NCBI GenBank assembly: GCA_963678705.1
Contig: OY783215.1
Span: 14,737,740-14,801,739 of the forward strand
Source: Panorpa germanica
Taxonomy: Eukaryota; Arthropoda; Insecta; Mecoptera; Panorpidae
Length of the DNA stretch: 64,000 nt
Direction: 5' to 3'
This document shows, piece by piece, positions 21,751 through 34,757 of this stretch. Made by a program: the position numbers and the translations under genes. Below the pieces are notes generated by a model. The model was not told the DNA's origin, made no database searches, and saw only the letters and a list, made by a program, of their open reading frames with translations. Positions within the stretch are counted from its first letter, which is position 1. Every line of letters begins with the position of its first letter.

Positions 21751-22603
21751 GACGATAAATAGTTTTGCAAAAAACTTGTATTAAGAATACTTTATTAATA
21801 AAAAGACTGTTGCGAACAACTTGCAAAAACAATCTGAAACAAGATAAGTGAAGATAAGTATAAAAGTGTATCATAGAGTGTAAATGAATCAACGGGACAC
21901 TTACGAAATAATCCGAATCGAAACAAACGATATCAGACAATATCAGAGATAATATTTGAATATATTGCGTATGCACGTTAAGGAAAACTGTAAATCGCAG
22001 GTACGTTCATAGGTCAACAAGGGTAACAGATTGCAAAATATTGCAAAATTTGCATGCTGTATGTGTAACAGTGTCAACACTCAGTTAACTGCAGTCAACA
22101 CTGGTAACACATATAAAGCAGAGATAATAAAGGACGTAAACGGAGGATGCTTAACGTAACGGAGAATGTAAAGGATGCTTCACACAACATTATAAAATTT
22201 TATATTAGTACCAGAGACAATAATTTTATCTTTACCCGTTAATAACAGAAGCAAGAACTTCTCACCAAACAAGTCAGATGCAAATAACATGAATATATCA
22301 TAGGACCAAAGCTTAACATGGGAGTTAATTATCTCTGGGGAGTTACCGATCTATAATATATTTATTATCTTTGGTTGCTACTTAACCTCCAAAAATAAAA
22401 TTTACGTCCATTTACGTCTTTGACAGTGTTTTTTGTGTGTTTTGGTGCTTCTTGAGATTTCTGCAGCACTTATTTGCTCTAATCTGTTTTCAGCTGTAAA
22501 TTAAATTTTATTAAGTTATTCTTAGTTATTATTTTTGTTATTCTTAATTATTCTGTGGTCCAGTTAGTTTGTTTTCTTTGACGTTTAAATAGCTCTTACT
22601 AAA
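21751..22603. promoter_or_regulatory. Divergent promoter region between Dbp80 and CWC22
   Basis: An 853-bp gap separates the start codons of Dbp80 (minus) and CWC22 (plus), which diverge. It must hold both promoters and 5' UTRs. A GTCAACACT-like motif recurs near 22073 and 22096. No ORF of note and no transposon recognised. Confidence 0.5.
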
Positions 22604-25600
22604 ATGAGTGTTTCGTTGTCTGTCGGAGAACCCTCTGATCAAGGCGATAAAAAGCGCAAACTTTCTTCAAATGAAGAAGATTCTTTAAATAATGAAGCAA
22701 ACAATTCCGATGGAAACTCAAATAAAATACAGAAAAAACAGAAAGTTGATGAATGTGTAATTGCAATTGAACAAAGTAATGTAAAGGAGCAGGATGTACC
22801 ATCCGCTGAAACTGATGATAATTCAAAGACAAATTCCAATAAAGACGAACAAAAACGAGAAGCCTCACCTAAACGATCTCGTCGCGATCGTTCGAATTCG
22901 CCAAGAGGCACCAGATCTAGACGAAGCAGATCAAGATCTCGTCGACGGAACCGTCGTTCTCGATCACGATCTCGTTCCCAACCATCTAGGTATTGGAGTG
23001 ATACAAAAACAAACAGATCTAAGGGAAATGACGACCGTTATTGGACTAAGTATCCAAATACAGATAAAGGTACAGTGGGAAAAAGATATTATGGTGATTT
23101 TGATAAATACAAATCCCATGAACGTTATAATAAAGATGAAGTTATTGGTAAAAGGTATTATAGAGAAGAAGACTATGATAAAAGTAAAAAAAGCAAAAAA
23201 CTTGATACCGAAAAACCTCCAGAAGTCCCAGTAAAATCTAAAAAAAACACTGATTTGCTAACAACCAGGACTGGTGGTGCATATATACCTCCAGCAAAGT
23301 TGAAAATGATGCAAGCTGAGATAACCGATAAGTCCTCAGTAGCTTATCAGCGTATTGCGTGGGAAGCCCTGAAGAAATCCATCCATGGATTTATAAATAA
23401 AGTGAATAATGCTAATATTGGTATAATCACTAGAGAAATGCTGAAGGAGAATATAGTTCGGGCCCGTGGTTTGCTGTGTAAGTCGCTAATGCAAGCTCAG
23501 GCAGCCTCTCCAACGTTTACTCACGTTTATGCAGCTCTAGTATCCGTTATTAATTCCAAATTTCCAAGTATTGGTGAACTTCTCTTAAAAAGATTAATCA
23601 AGCAATTTAAGAATAGCTTCAGAAGGAATAATAAGCCAAATTGTATATCATCCGTTATTTTTTTGGCTCACTTAGTTAATCAAAGGGTTGCACATGAAAT
23701 TGTAGCATTGGAGATATTGAGTTTACTTATTGAATCGTCCACAAATGACTCAATCGAAGTTTCCATAGAACTGCTGAAACAATCGGGGCAGAAGTTGTCT
23801 GAGGTAAGTGAGGATAGTGAATAACTTATATTTGAACATATTTACTTGAATAATAGACAAACTAAATCTTATTATTTTAGGTTTCCTCAAAAGGCCTAAA
23901 CGCTATTTTCGATTTATTAAGAAACATATTGCACGAAGGGCAATTAGAAAAAAGAGTGCAATACATGATTGAAGTTGTATTTCAAATGCGCAAGGATGGT
24001 TTTAAGGACAACGTTGCTGTTCTAGAGGAATTGGAACTTGTGGATGAAGAAGATCAAGTAACACATCTTATAACACTAGATGATGAGCTTGTTTCAGAAG
24101 ACCTCCTAAGTACTAAAGTTTACATTTTTTTAAAGAATTAACATTAAACGTTAACGTGTACTTCAACTTAGTCTTTTTTTTTTAGATGTATTTAAACACG
24201 ATGAGGAATTTCTTGCAAATGAGCAAAAATATAAAGATCTTATGAAGGAAATCTTAGACAACAGTGGATCAGATGGTAGTGGCGAAAGTGATGAAGAAGG
24301 TTCTTCTGAAGATGATGATGATGAGGATGCACCTCATAAAACGGAAGTTATTGTCGACAGCACTGAAACAAATATGGTAGCGCTGAGAAGGATAATATAC
24401 TTGACAATACATTCCAGTTTAGACTATGAGGAATGTGCTCACAAGTTAATGAAAATGCAATTGAAGAAAAATCAAGAAGTAGAACTTTGCCATATGTTCT
24501 TGGATTGTTGTGCGGAACAACGCACATACGAGAAGTTCTATGGACTGTTAGCGCAAAGGTATTTATTTAAAAATCTTTATTGAAATTAATACTAAAATAT
24601 TAATATTAAAATTACTTTTATTTGTTCTTTGAATTGTTGTAGATTTTGCGTAATGAACAAAATTTATGTTGATTTGTTTGAACAAATCTTCAAGGACACG
24701 TACTCCACTACTCATCGATTGGATACAAACAGACTTAGAAACGTTGGCAAGTTTTTTGCGCATTTATTTTTCACAGATGCAATCTGTTGGGATGCACTGG
24801 AGGTAGTAAAACTTAATGAAGACGATACTACTAGCTCCAGCAGAATTTTTATCAAAATAGTATTTCAAGAACTGGTTGAGTATTTGGGTTTGGCTAAACT
24901 CAATACGAGATTAAAAGATCCGTAAGTATTCATTTTTTTTAAATTTGTTATTTGGATTTGAATTTTAAATATTTGACTAAATATATTCTTTTACAGAACT
25001 CTGGCAGAATCATTTAGTGGAATATTTCCTAGGAATAATCCGCGAGATACTAGATTTGCTATTAATTTTTTTACTTCAATTGGTCTTGGTGGATTAACGG
25101 ACGACTTAAGAGAACATTTAAAAACAGCGCCAAAGGTATTGTACCTATGAAAATGACATATTTTTTAAATATAATAATGTATTATTTAACTAATTATTTT
25201 TTTAGATATCAATTCTTCCACAATCCATTGCTGTTGAATCTGAAAGCAGCAGCAGCAGTAGTTCATCGAGTTCAAGTAGTTCGAGTTCCAGTTCGGATTC
25301 TAGTTCTGATGATAGTAGTGAAAGTAGCTCAAGCTCACGTATGTATTTATTTATATTTCATTACATTTTCCATTTATTATTTGCATGGCTACGGCGTCGG
25401 TAAAGAAACATGCGTCTCCTACTCCGGATCATTTTATTCATCGACTCCGTCTCCAACTCTGATCAAATTAGGATTTGTAATAGAAAAGGAAATATATACC
25501 CGCTAAACACAATTGTGTGTATTTAAGGTTTATCTAACATAACAAAATTTATCTGTTATGTAAACGATATTACATATTATATAACGCTTTGTGTATATTT

Positions 25601-26349
25601 TTCGGAAGTTTTAAAAATAAGTTTACCTTCTCGCCCTTTAACATAACCATAAAACTTCTTCAGAAAACAGTTATAAACTTTTAAGAATAACACTTTAAGG
25701 ATTAATATTAATCAAACCAGAGTCGATACATTTTAGCCGACTCCGACGATCTCTAATCAGAAATTCTTCCCTACTCCAATTCATCCACTTCAACTCCACT
25801 GCCTTGGTTCTTTGATTAAAATTAATTAATTTTGTGTTCTTTATAGAATCCAGTGATTCGGATAGTGGAAATGGCAAACGAGGAAAAAAGAAAAAAAGTA
25901 AGCGAGGTAAAGATAAGAAATCATCCACCGATTCTTCAAGCTCTGAAGAAAATACCAAGAAATCAGATCGTAGGGTTAAAAAGAAAAATAAAAACGATGG
26001 TAAAGGAAAAATGGATAGTTCCGATAGGAGGAAAAACGATAACACAAAAATTAGGGAAAATGACCGAAGTAGAAAGAATAATAGAAAACAAGATAAAAGC
26101 CTTGAATTAGAAGCAGATACAAGAGACCGTAGTGCAAGGTACGACAAAGATAACCACAGAGTTAGAGATATATCTAGAAATGAAAGAAGTATTAATGATA
26201 GTCACTCTAATAATGAAGCTAGGAATTACAAGGAACGCGAAAGAAATCGCAGCGTAAGTAAAGAAAGAAATAGTAGAAAGACGGACAGAGAACGTAAAGG
26301 ACGTTATGAAGATGAGAAATACAGAAAAAATCCTCAGGAAAGGAAGTAG
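22604..26349 (+). CDS. ncm: Pre-mRNA-splicing factor CWC22 (nucampholin)
   Basis: 951-aa spliceosomal protein that binds eIF4A3 and directs exon-junction-complex assembly; nuclear. Exons 22604-23803, 23881-24109, 24186-24558, 24643-24921, 24997-25135, 25206-25338 and 25847-26349, all GT-AG and frame-consistent (2856 nt). Order: acidic Lys/Ser-rich N-terminus; an Arg-Ser stretch at about 103-127; the family signature [14 protein letters not shown] near 222-236; MIF4G domain about 250-435 ([20 protein letters not shown]); an acidic SSEDDDDED tract; MA3 domain about 530-650 ([27 protein letters not shown]); [14 protein letters not shown]; a poly-Ser tract; and a Lys/Arg/Ser-rich tail. Intron 6 (508 bp) splits the serine tract and is much longer than the others. 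Length and order match animal CWC22. Confidence 0.92.
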
Positions 26350-26749
26350 TAGTGATCACAATGTTACACCGAAAAGAGGTTGAGTTTTATATGTTAAAAT
26401 TATTCTTTTACTATGTTAAATAATGAATTTAGAAATAAATATTTTGTAAATAAACTGTATTTACTATTTTAGTAATTAAAATAAACTTAAATCAATAAAC
26501 TATTTTTAATATTTACTAGTCATTTTTTTTGACTTAGTAACGGGACTTTTTGTGATTAACGAAATAAAAATAAAATGGTTTTTAACTTTTTAAAGCATAA
26601 CACCAATAAATTTATTAAAACGTGTACAACTGTAGTATCTAATCGCTAATTCGCATTTAAAATCTTTACATAAATAAATACATAAAAACTCAATATTTGA
26701 CAGGATATATAATTTACAAAAAATACTTTCTATATTAATTTCAAAGAAT
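26350..26749. other. Convergent 3' ends of CWC22 and EFHB
   Basis: AT-rich 3' UTR region. On the + strand AAATAAA-type signals occur near 26432 and 26448. On the minus strand TTTATT motifs around 26608-26618 could end EFHB transcripts. No additional feature. Confidence 0.45.
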
Positions 26750-29700
26750 TTATAAAGTTGCTAAATAATATTCATATGCCAATTTATGCATTTGATTTCT
26801 AAATGTTTCTAAACAGCAGAGGCCCTTGTCGGATCCGTCGAAGCAATCCAATCTAACGGCTTCTTCATAAATTACATCAAATGTGTTATCTGGAAATTCA
26901 ACTCCAGTGCGTTCAAAGATTCCTCGGACGATTTCTTTTGGTCGTGGCTGAGATAAAATAAGTAAAATTTATTATTTCTTTTATTGAAAGTTGATGTAAT
27001 TCCGATACTTATTTTATCAGTGACGACCTAAGTGAGAGTTGTCTAATGGTGTCAATTTTTATGGTTTGCCCAATATTATTTACTATGCCTGCTTGTATGA
27101 GCTTTTCATAATACCTATTAGGATATGCATACAAATTGTTGTATGGATTTAATTTTTTATTAGCAGATAAACTGAATACTATACTCCGGTATAATTATTG
27201 TAAAATGTTTAAAGAAATTCATTACTACAGGTAGGTTCAACTTTACCAGTAATAAATCTCGATGATCTACGCCATATGCTGTCATGATGGATGGGCTAAT
27301 AACAGCTGCAGCGCCAGTTTCTGGCCCCAATGATTCTGCAATAACGAGACACTGTCCATCGGGAATTTTTGGATAAATCACATTTGTTCTCAATGTTGGA
27401 AGTCCTGCTGGTTCCAAATCTATAACACATAATTAAAATATTCTTTAGTTAACGTAGTCTTTATCAAAATATTGCGGAAGATTTTGTGATTAGTAAATAA
27501 TGCTGTGATCGGCGCCTAATTTAAAGCAATAATGCAACCATAATAACACTATGAAATGTGTGGAATAATTCATTGAAGCGTTTAAAACTTATTTTCAATT
27601 TGCACAATTGTACAGACCTGTATGAAGGTCGTCCTTGTAATTCTGGTTAGCTTCCATATATGTTGTAACATAGTGTTGAAATTCTTTCGGTAAATCTGCA
27701 ATATATTTGAAATATTACTTGTTGCCTTTGTGTTTCAAATAAGTCCGCAACGGGGTTAAGTTTTTAATACACCATTAACAGTTTCATTTAATTACTATAA
27801 TACGCACCATCGATTTTGTCTACACCTGGGAAGTTGCTTCTCCAATCTATTAGATTCATAAAATTTTCATAATTAACCATTATTTTTTCTAACTTATATT
27901 TGCATTTGATATCAGGTAGTTCAGCTAAACCCTTAGCTTCCCTTGTTCTCTTTAATTCCGCCGCCATATGGTCTTCATTTTCCGGACATACTTCAAGCAT
28001 ATCGCCGCTCCGAATCAGAAAGTCTAATACACATTCCGGGTTGAAGAAAATTCTGTATTCAGCACAAATATCTGTAGCAGTCACAAATGGAATCCAACCA
28101 TCTTGCGACTATAGAACAGACCACGATTTATTTTATTCCATTTATTACGCCTTTTATATTTAATAATTTTATTAAAAAAATAAATCTAAACATCACATAT
28201 TTTCCAAACAAAACAAGTAGCAATACTCGTCGCTCAGACAAGAATGTAATATGCCTCAAGAGTATAGGCTGATATATAATTGCAGAGAAAATCTGAAAAA
28301 CCTTATTGAGTTTATAAACAAAACAAATTTAATTTCTTTTTTTTAAATATATTTAGAAGTTGTAAATTATTAATTATGAATTACGAATGATGTATTGTAA
28401 ATGTTTGTAAATGTATATATGCTTTTTAAATGCTAAAAACTTTTAAAAGTTGATGCACTGAAAATAAATATAAAAAAAAAGAAGTAGTTGATGAGCTAGT
28501 ATAATATAAAACTATACAGAGCCGCATCAATTTTTGCGGGCATCGATCAAAGGGCAAGAAATCAATTGCAGCAAGTCACTATTGTTTCGCCAAAGTCAAT
28601 GGGCTTGTGTACTCATTTTTTAGTGGTCGATTTTTTAATTGTTGATTGAAATTGATTAATAAATGTGTATTTTTATTAAATATCTAAATGTTGACGGAGA
28701 TATAGTAATTAAAAATTTGAATTGTAGTTTTACCGCTAGAGATGGTCGGCCATTTGTATGACGTGAAATGCATTCAGCATAAGTCAGTTATTTGCTGATT
28801 AGATCAGTGCTGTGGTAATGTTTTGTACATGTTGGAAGTCGAAATAATCAAGAAAAGTCAAAGAACAATAAGTTTTTATTTTATTTAACCCTGCTACGGC
28901 AGACATAATATTGGAATTTTATTGTTCCTTGAAATAGCTGTAAATAATATTTGATATTTTGATCTATAAATACATATAGCAGAGATTTATGAGCTGTAAG
29001 GTTGGTAACCTGTAAACTTGTCAGAGTTCTGTCAAGAATATATCTCTTTTACGCTCTGTTGTATAAAAGAGATAGCAACTACCGGTTGTGAGGTCACATG
29101 CAGTTGGAATGTTGTACACCGTTGAATCCCTTTAATAATTAAAGAGACTATTTTAATTTTTAATATGTCCTAACTATATAAGTAGTTCTAGTAACCCACT
29201 GTATCAATATGTAGTACACTTTTTATAGAAATTAACACATAGGACACAATCCTATTGTATCCAGTAATAATTTCTAGCAACGGTATAGGCCTCCTTACCG
29301 GATTGTTATATTTCATGATTGCTCGCATATCATCGTATGGTACTGGGTCCCGACGGTTCTTTAACAGCTGCCGAACTGAATTAATATGTCCCACACTACG
29401 TTCAAGCCGCATCTTTTCAATACTTGGTGGACAATCGCGCATTAACTCCGACACAGAGTCTCCTGGTACACTCGGTTTCCCATATGTGAAACATTGAGGG
29501 AGCTGGCACTCTATTTTATTTCTACAATTTAAAAAAACAAAATTTGTTCTCTATAATAGTTCATTTAATATAGATTAGAAATGATAGATTATTACGGTCT
29601 TAAAGGTTGTCCAACTTGTGGTTCATAACGGGTCAATCTTTCTCCTAAAATATGGTTGACATGTTGGACAGCCTGAAGACCTTCATCCATTCGCATATTT

Positions 29701-32700
29701 CGTCTTCCCTCTGCTAGTTTTTTAAAATCTATTTTAGTACAGCAAGCCTCGGCTTCATTAGGCTGTCCATATGTACTGTCGATAGACATATCTTGGAAGA
29801 CGTAATCCAAACCAACCCATTGTAGGCAACGTTTTGCACCTAAAAATATACTATCCATTTAACATTAGTATTAACCATGTTCATATTAAGCTCCTTTGGA
29901 CTGCAATAAAGATTATGATGTCATTATCATGACATTGATTAATGATGATGAAGTAATAATTTATTTAGTATATGGATTAAAAACGAAAGTTGTTATACCC
30001 ATTCCTCTATAGTCCGTGCAGGGCTTTGCTCCATAAATAAAATTTGGTTTGTAGGCTGGTTTCAAGTAACTAAAAATATATAAATATTATATTCATGATA
30101 GAAGACTTAGGGTCGGTTGCACAACTCATATGTTCGATGGATCCAGTATCTAGTGCAAGGTAACAATTATCTGTTATATCTCTTTAAATACGCAAGATAA
30201 TAAACTTATGCAAAAATATTGAGCTCAGCCACCGATCCATGTTGCATTTTAACATATTGTATTTTGACATATTTATATATTTTAATATAGTAGATTTTAG
30301 CAAAGAATCAAACCAACACATAAGATAACTTCTTTGTGAAACTTTTCTTGTATTTCGACAGTAATGGGCTTGTGTCCTATGTCTTAATTTCTATAAAAGT
30401 GTACTATATATTGATAAAGTGGGTTACTAGAACCTCAAATGTCAACGAGATATTAACAATTAAAAAAGTCATTTTGTCTCTTTAATTATTAAACGGATTC
30501 AACGTTCTAGCACATTCCAAATGCATGTGACATCACAACCACTAGTTGATATCTCTTTTATACAATACAGCGTAAAAGAGATATTCTTGATAGAACTCTG
30601 ACAAGTTTACAGGTTAGCAACCTTACTGCTATATGTATTTATATATCAAAATATCAAATATTATTTACAGCTATTTCAAGGAACAATAAAATTTCAATAT
30701 TATGTCTGCCGTAACAGGGTTAAATAAAATAAAAAGTTATTATTCTTTGAATTGACTTGATTATTTCGACTACCAACAGCTACAAAACATTACCACTGAC
30801 CTAATCAACTAATAACTGCCCAGTAAACAATTTGGTGAAGTGTCCTATTTGGTGAAGTTCGAGTCACTCGTACAATTCTATTCTAACGCTTTACAAGTTC
30901 TCTACCTGTCACAGATTTTGTGTTAGTTTTTCATAATAATATTCTTTCTTTTTCCAACATCATTCATTAAGTATTTCTGTTTCTTTCCCACATGGGTATA
31001 TTTTTATTATCCGGTCATAAATCATAAACCTACTCCGCTTTTAATTCAGCAGTGAACCGTCGTTGCAATGTCTGTAGCTCATAAAAAGGACCTTTCCTTT
31101 GAACGACTGAATAGAAAACGAACACGTTCCAGACAAAAAATTCATGATACGTAATAGAAATTAAGTAGAATTTACTCCAAAATGTTTACTGGGTGACGTT
31201 AAAATGCATTTCACGTCATACAAATATGGCCGACCATTTCTAGCGCTAAAACTACAATTCAAATTTTTAATTACTATATCTCCGTCAACATTTAGATATT
31301 TAAAAAAATAGACAAGCCAGTACCATTTATTAAGCCATTTATTAACATCAATTTCAATCAACAATTGATAAATCGACCACTAAGAAATGAGGACACAAGC
31401 CATTTGTTTAATGTAAAGTAATAAAACTTCAAAAGGAATGTGCCTTTGTATTCAGAAATACATGTTAATATTCTTTTATATTTATTCATATATGTATAAA
31501 AAATAATGTATGTAAATAATTAATTCAAAATTCTCACTTTCTGTCAATTTGCTCAGATGGGTAAAAAGACTTGTGACTTTTCAGATAAAGATCATGACCC
31601 ACGTGGCTTTCGTGGACAACTTCACATCCTGACTTTTCAGGAAGAATGACGGAATAGAGAGTTGGTCCTGTAAAGATTCAGTGTCTTAAAGGATTTGCAT
31701 AGAAAACCCGTAGCAGTGAAACCAAGTGATGGTTTAAGTTTACCATAAATATTCTTTATTCCAAAAGTGTGTGACGTGTTGTTCATTCCTGGCGGCAAAC
31801 TCGCACAAGGATCTCGCTCTTTGCCAATTGGTTTCTTCCAGTAAGTGTCCAACGCTGTTTCTCCTAACTCCCTAGTTAGTACTTGGTACGCAGTGTCGGG
31901 GGTTCTGCCCATTAGGGGGGCAATCTAGGTTGCAAATACTTTTTAAAAAAGTATTTAATTTTAAATGACTTTGATATATATACATGAGTAGCCCAGTTGT
32001 AAAATCCGACATCTCACAAAAAATAAAAAATCGAGTTATTGCTATCGTTGGATTCCCAGTAAACATTTGATGAAGTGTCCCTTTTTGTAACGTTTCTATC
32101 ACTATTTCACTTCAATTATAGTTCGCATCAACTTTATCTTCATTTGTATTCCGACAGGTGGAGTGGTTCTGTTTTCTGTAGCCGATAAAACAGACATTTC
32201 ATATGAACGATTGTGAGAAACTGAACTATAAATGAACTCTTTAATGACAAAAAAATCATACGCATCTCCAATATGATGTCAAAGTGACTCCAAAATGTTT
32301 ACTGGGTTCAGTCAATTCCTACAAATCTATGAGGTTTACGAGCGAAAAATCAAACATTAAATATAAGAAAAATTAAATTAAAAAATTCAGTCAGTTCCTA
32401 AGGCAGGCATCTCTTACCTTCCCAGTAAACAATTTGGTGAAGTTCGAGTCACTCGTACAATTCTATTGTAACGCTTTACAAGTTCTCTGTCCTGTCACAG
32501 ATTTTGTGTTAGTTATTCTTTCTAGTATTCTTTCTTTTTCCAACATCATTCATTAAGTATTTCTGTTTCTTTCCCACATGGATATATTTTTTTTAAGTTC
32601 ACTTTGATCTCATTTATTCCAAAGTGAGAGAGAAACGAGATGCGTTAGACAAGTAAAATATATTTTTCACCGTTACACTTGTATACTTGTATAATATTTC

Positions 32701-34133
32701 GTTCAGTACAGATGTTTAAAGTATATGCTATCCTTTTTCAACAAATATTTCTTTAATGGTAATAGACAGACGTTATCTCCCTCAATCCCCGAATAGAATG
32801 TATATAAACGAAGATAGTACCTAGCGATGGTAAGACAGAGGTTTTAAACCTAACGCAGACCTGCCGATCGTGGATTTTTGAATCACCAAAACAATGTAAA
32901 AAACTAATATAACGAGTATTGTTGAAGATGAATAATATTCATTAAAAAAATCACGATCCGTACTAAAGATTACATCTATTTATTTCTTCATTTAAATATT
33001 TATATTTTGCAGACTTTAAAACGTAGAATTCCATTAAGTTTTATACCCCTGCTAGTTTCAAGTTTATAACTCCGGTCATAAATCATAAACCTACTCCGCT
33101 TTTAATTCAGCAGTGAACCGTCGTTGCAATGTCTGTAGCTCATAAAAAGGGCCTTTCCTATGAACGACTGAATAGAAAACGAACACGTTCCAGACAAAAA
33201 ATTCATGATATGTTATAGAAATTAAGTAGAATTTACTCCAAAATGTTTACTGGGTTCGGTCGATTACAAAACCAGACATAAAGTGAAACAGATGCAAAAC
33301 CAGGTATAGTTCATTTAAATAGCGTTGACAATATGGCCGTCGCGTATAATACGGTAGCAAAACCTGCTTTTAGGTTAATAACAAAAGTATTTTTTGAAAA
33401 TGAAAAAAAATCCGAAAAGTCCTAACATATATAGTTTAAACCCTACGAGTTTTTCCGATTTTCCCAAATTTCACTTGACATCGAGATGTCGGGTTTTGCA
33501 TCTACTCATATATACGTATATCCTAATTTCTATAAGATTGTAGTATAGAAGTATATTGAAAAAGTTGGTTACGCTACTGCAAATAGCAGAATTTGAACCT
33601 TTCTAGGCTTGGGGAACCTATCTTTATTAGCCTTAAAACTATTTACTTGGGTGTATATTCCGCAATTTCTGTTTGTTTTCAGAGGCGGCAATTTAAACGT
33701 GAATGGCTCTTTTCTGACTCCGGAAGTAAATTTCAGTGCATCCATCTTGTCTTGCAGCGAGTAATATACCATACATTCTGCTACACCTATATCCTCCTTG
33801 CGAGGAACACCAGCCTAAAAAAGGAATTAGCCTCGAATGGTTCATATATTAAAAATAAAAATATCATCCGTAGGGTCTGGATTTATATGCAATAAAAAAT
33901 CTTTAAATATGTGTGAAAATAGTAACAACTTTGCAAAAAAAATCGAGTTGTTACCACCGAAAATAAATCTGTTAAGACAGAATATGCAACATCAATATGT
34001 AAAAACGGTATAATATGTATTTAAACCTAAAATGTACACAATGCATATACACATCCAGCTCTCCATCAGTATAGTTACTCACTGGACATATTAAAGGCGC
34101 CCGATCCGTATACTTCCATTCTTCCTTAGGCAT
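26750..34133 (-). CDS. EFHB: EF-hand domain-containing family member B (EFHB/CFAP21)
   Basis: Axonemal microtubule-lumen protein of cilia and sperm flagella. Minus-strand exons: 34083-34133 (ATG at 34133), 33599-33814, 31744-31924, 31538-31628, 29999-30069, 29596-29839, 29299-29521, 27808-28108, 27618-27695, 27247-27419 and 26750-26947; total 1827 nt, 608 aa, phases consistent. Recognised by its collinear match to the vertebrate protein, e.g. KKPIGKERDP..LPPGMN..HTFGIKN, YLKSHKSFYPSEQ, a K-x-L-x-W-like start of the 29.8-kb exon, RYEPQVGQP, and GVEFPDNTFDVIYEEA near the end. The EF-hand region (SQDGWIPFVTATDI...NYENFMNLIDW) lacks canonical D-x-D-x-D-G loops, so calcium binding is doubtful. Introns carry many transposons. 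The first two exons are less certain than the rest. An open stretch at 27009-27170 does not fit the frame. Confidence 0.8.
28597..29257 (+). mobile_element. Family X inverted-repeat element, copy 1 (in an EFHB intron)
   Basis: A 661-bp non-coding element with about 17-bp terminal inverted repeats: CAATGGGCTTGTGTACT at the left, and AGGACACAATCCTATTG at the right, close to its reverse complement. Inside are blocks shared by all copies, such as TGTTGACGGAGATATAG and CTCTTTTACGCTCTGTTG near 29042-29060. It lies in the intron between the EFHB exons at 28108 and 29299, 41 bp from the latter. Confidence 0.7.
30362..31406 (-). mobile_element. Family X element, copy 2, carrying a nested family Y element
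   Basis: Opposite orientation to copy 1. It begins TAATGGGCTTGTGTCCTATG and ends GAGGACACAAGCCATTTG. At 30819-31193 a complete family Y element interrupts it; the X sequence continues on both sides (GACCTAATCAACTAATAACTG before, then ATGCATTTCACGTCATAC after). Y therefore inserted after X. The whole lies in an EFHB intron. Confidence 0.7.
30819..31193 (+). mobile_element. Family Y miniature element, copy 1 (nested in X)
   Basis: A 375-bp element with terminal inverted repeats CCCAGTAAACAATTTGG and CCAAAATGTTTACTGGG, flanked by TG on both sides. It is an internally deleted relative of the 834-bp copy at 32421-33254: the sequences match from both ends inward, and about 460 bp is missing between CCCACATGG and CCGGTCATAAATC. 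Confidence 0.75.
32055..32306 (+). mobile_element. Family Y miniature element, copy 2
   Basis: A 252-bp element, CCCAGTAAACATTTGATGAA at the left and CCAAAATGTTTACTGGG at the right, flanked by TT on both sides. Its inside (GTATTCCGACAGGTGGAGTG, TTTCATATGAACGATTGTGA) is a different core from copies 1 and 3 and is shared with the copies near 34.8, 35.0, 41.2, 46.9, 50.1 and 52.6 kb. Lies in EFHB intron 2. Confidence 0.75.
32421..33254 (+). mobile_element. Family Y element, copy 3 (long form)
   Basis: 834 bp, CCCAGTAAACAATTTGGTGA at the left and CCAAAATGTTTACTGGG at the right, TT flanks on both sides. This is the longest copy here and the probable parent of the deleted copy at 30819. It has no significant ORF, so it is still non-autonomous. 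Lies in EFHB intron 2. Confidence 0.7.
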
Positions 34134-34757
34134 CTTAAAGAATTTTGAACTTACTACTACGGTTTATATAATATAAATATTTTTTTTTATAAAAATATGA
34201 TTATATAAAAAATAATTAATGTTTGCAGAAGTAATTTAAATTTAGATCATTTGGCTTTTGTTTTAATTTTAATAATACGAGAAAGATGTTGCCTATGTTT
34301 AAGGGGTTATAAATGTTTATAACGTTCTCTGTAATCTGGGTTCAAATCTTTACTACTATTAAAATCATAATATATTTTTCGGGGTCAAAATATCTATATA
34401 CCTTGATTGCAATCAGATTCAACTTCAAAGACGCGACTAGTCCACTTAAAAGCTAACCATGTCAATACAACTTGCATGTACTTTTATTTCGAAATAGAGT
34501 TGTGAACGATGTCTTCGTTTCTATAAAACTGTATCTAACATGTTGATAACGTTGGCTACAACGAGTCAAATGTTATCTTTTAATATCGCAATATTATAAG
34601 AGACATTAACAACTAAAATAGACATTATTGACCCTTTAATCATTAACGGGATCCAACCTTATACAAAATAAGATGACAATTCCAATTTCTACCCTCTTCC
34701 TTCTATAAATTGCCATCTCCTTTTTACAACATAGTGTAAACAATGGAAATTAATTTT
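34134..34757. other. Region upstream of EFHB with a diverged family X relic
   Basis: 34134-34500 should include the EFHB promoter but shows no clear motif. About 34510-34745 is a diverged family X relic: TTTCTATAAAACTGTAT, CTTTAATCATTAACGGGATC and a CTCTTCCTTCTATAAATTG block shared with the relic at 41843-42170. Confidence 0.45.

Noticed and set aside
25339-25846. Long CWC22 intron 6 with repeated GACTCCG-type segments, considered as a transposon
   Set aside because: No inverted termini or target duplication were found; kept only as a long intron.
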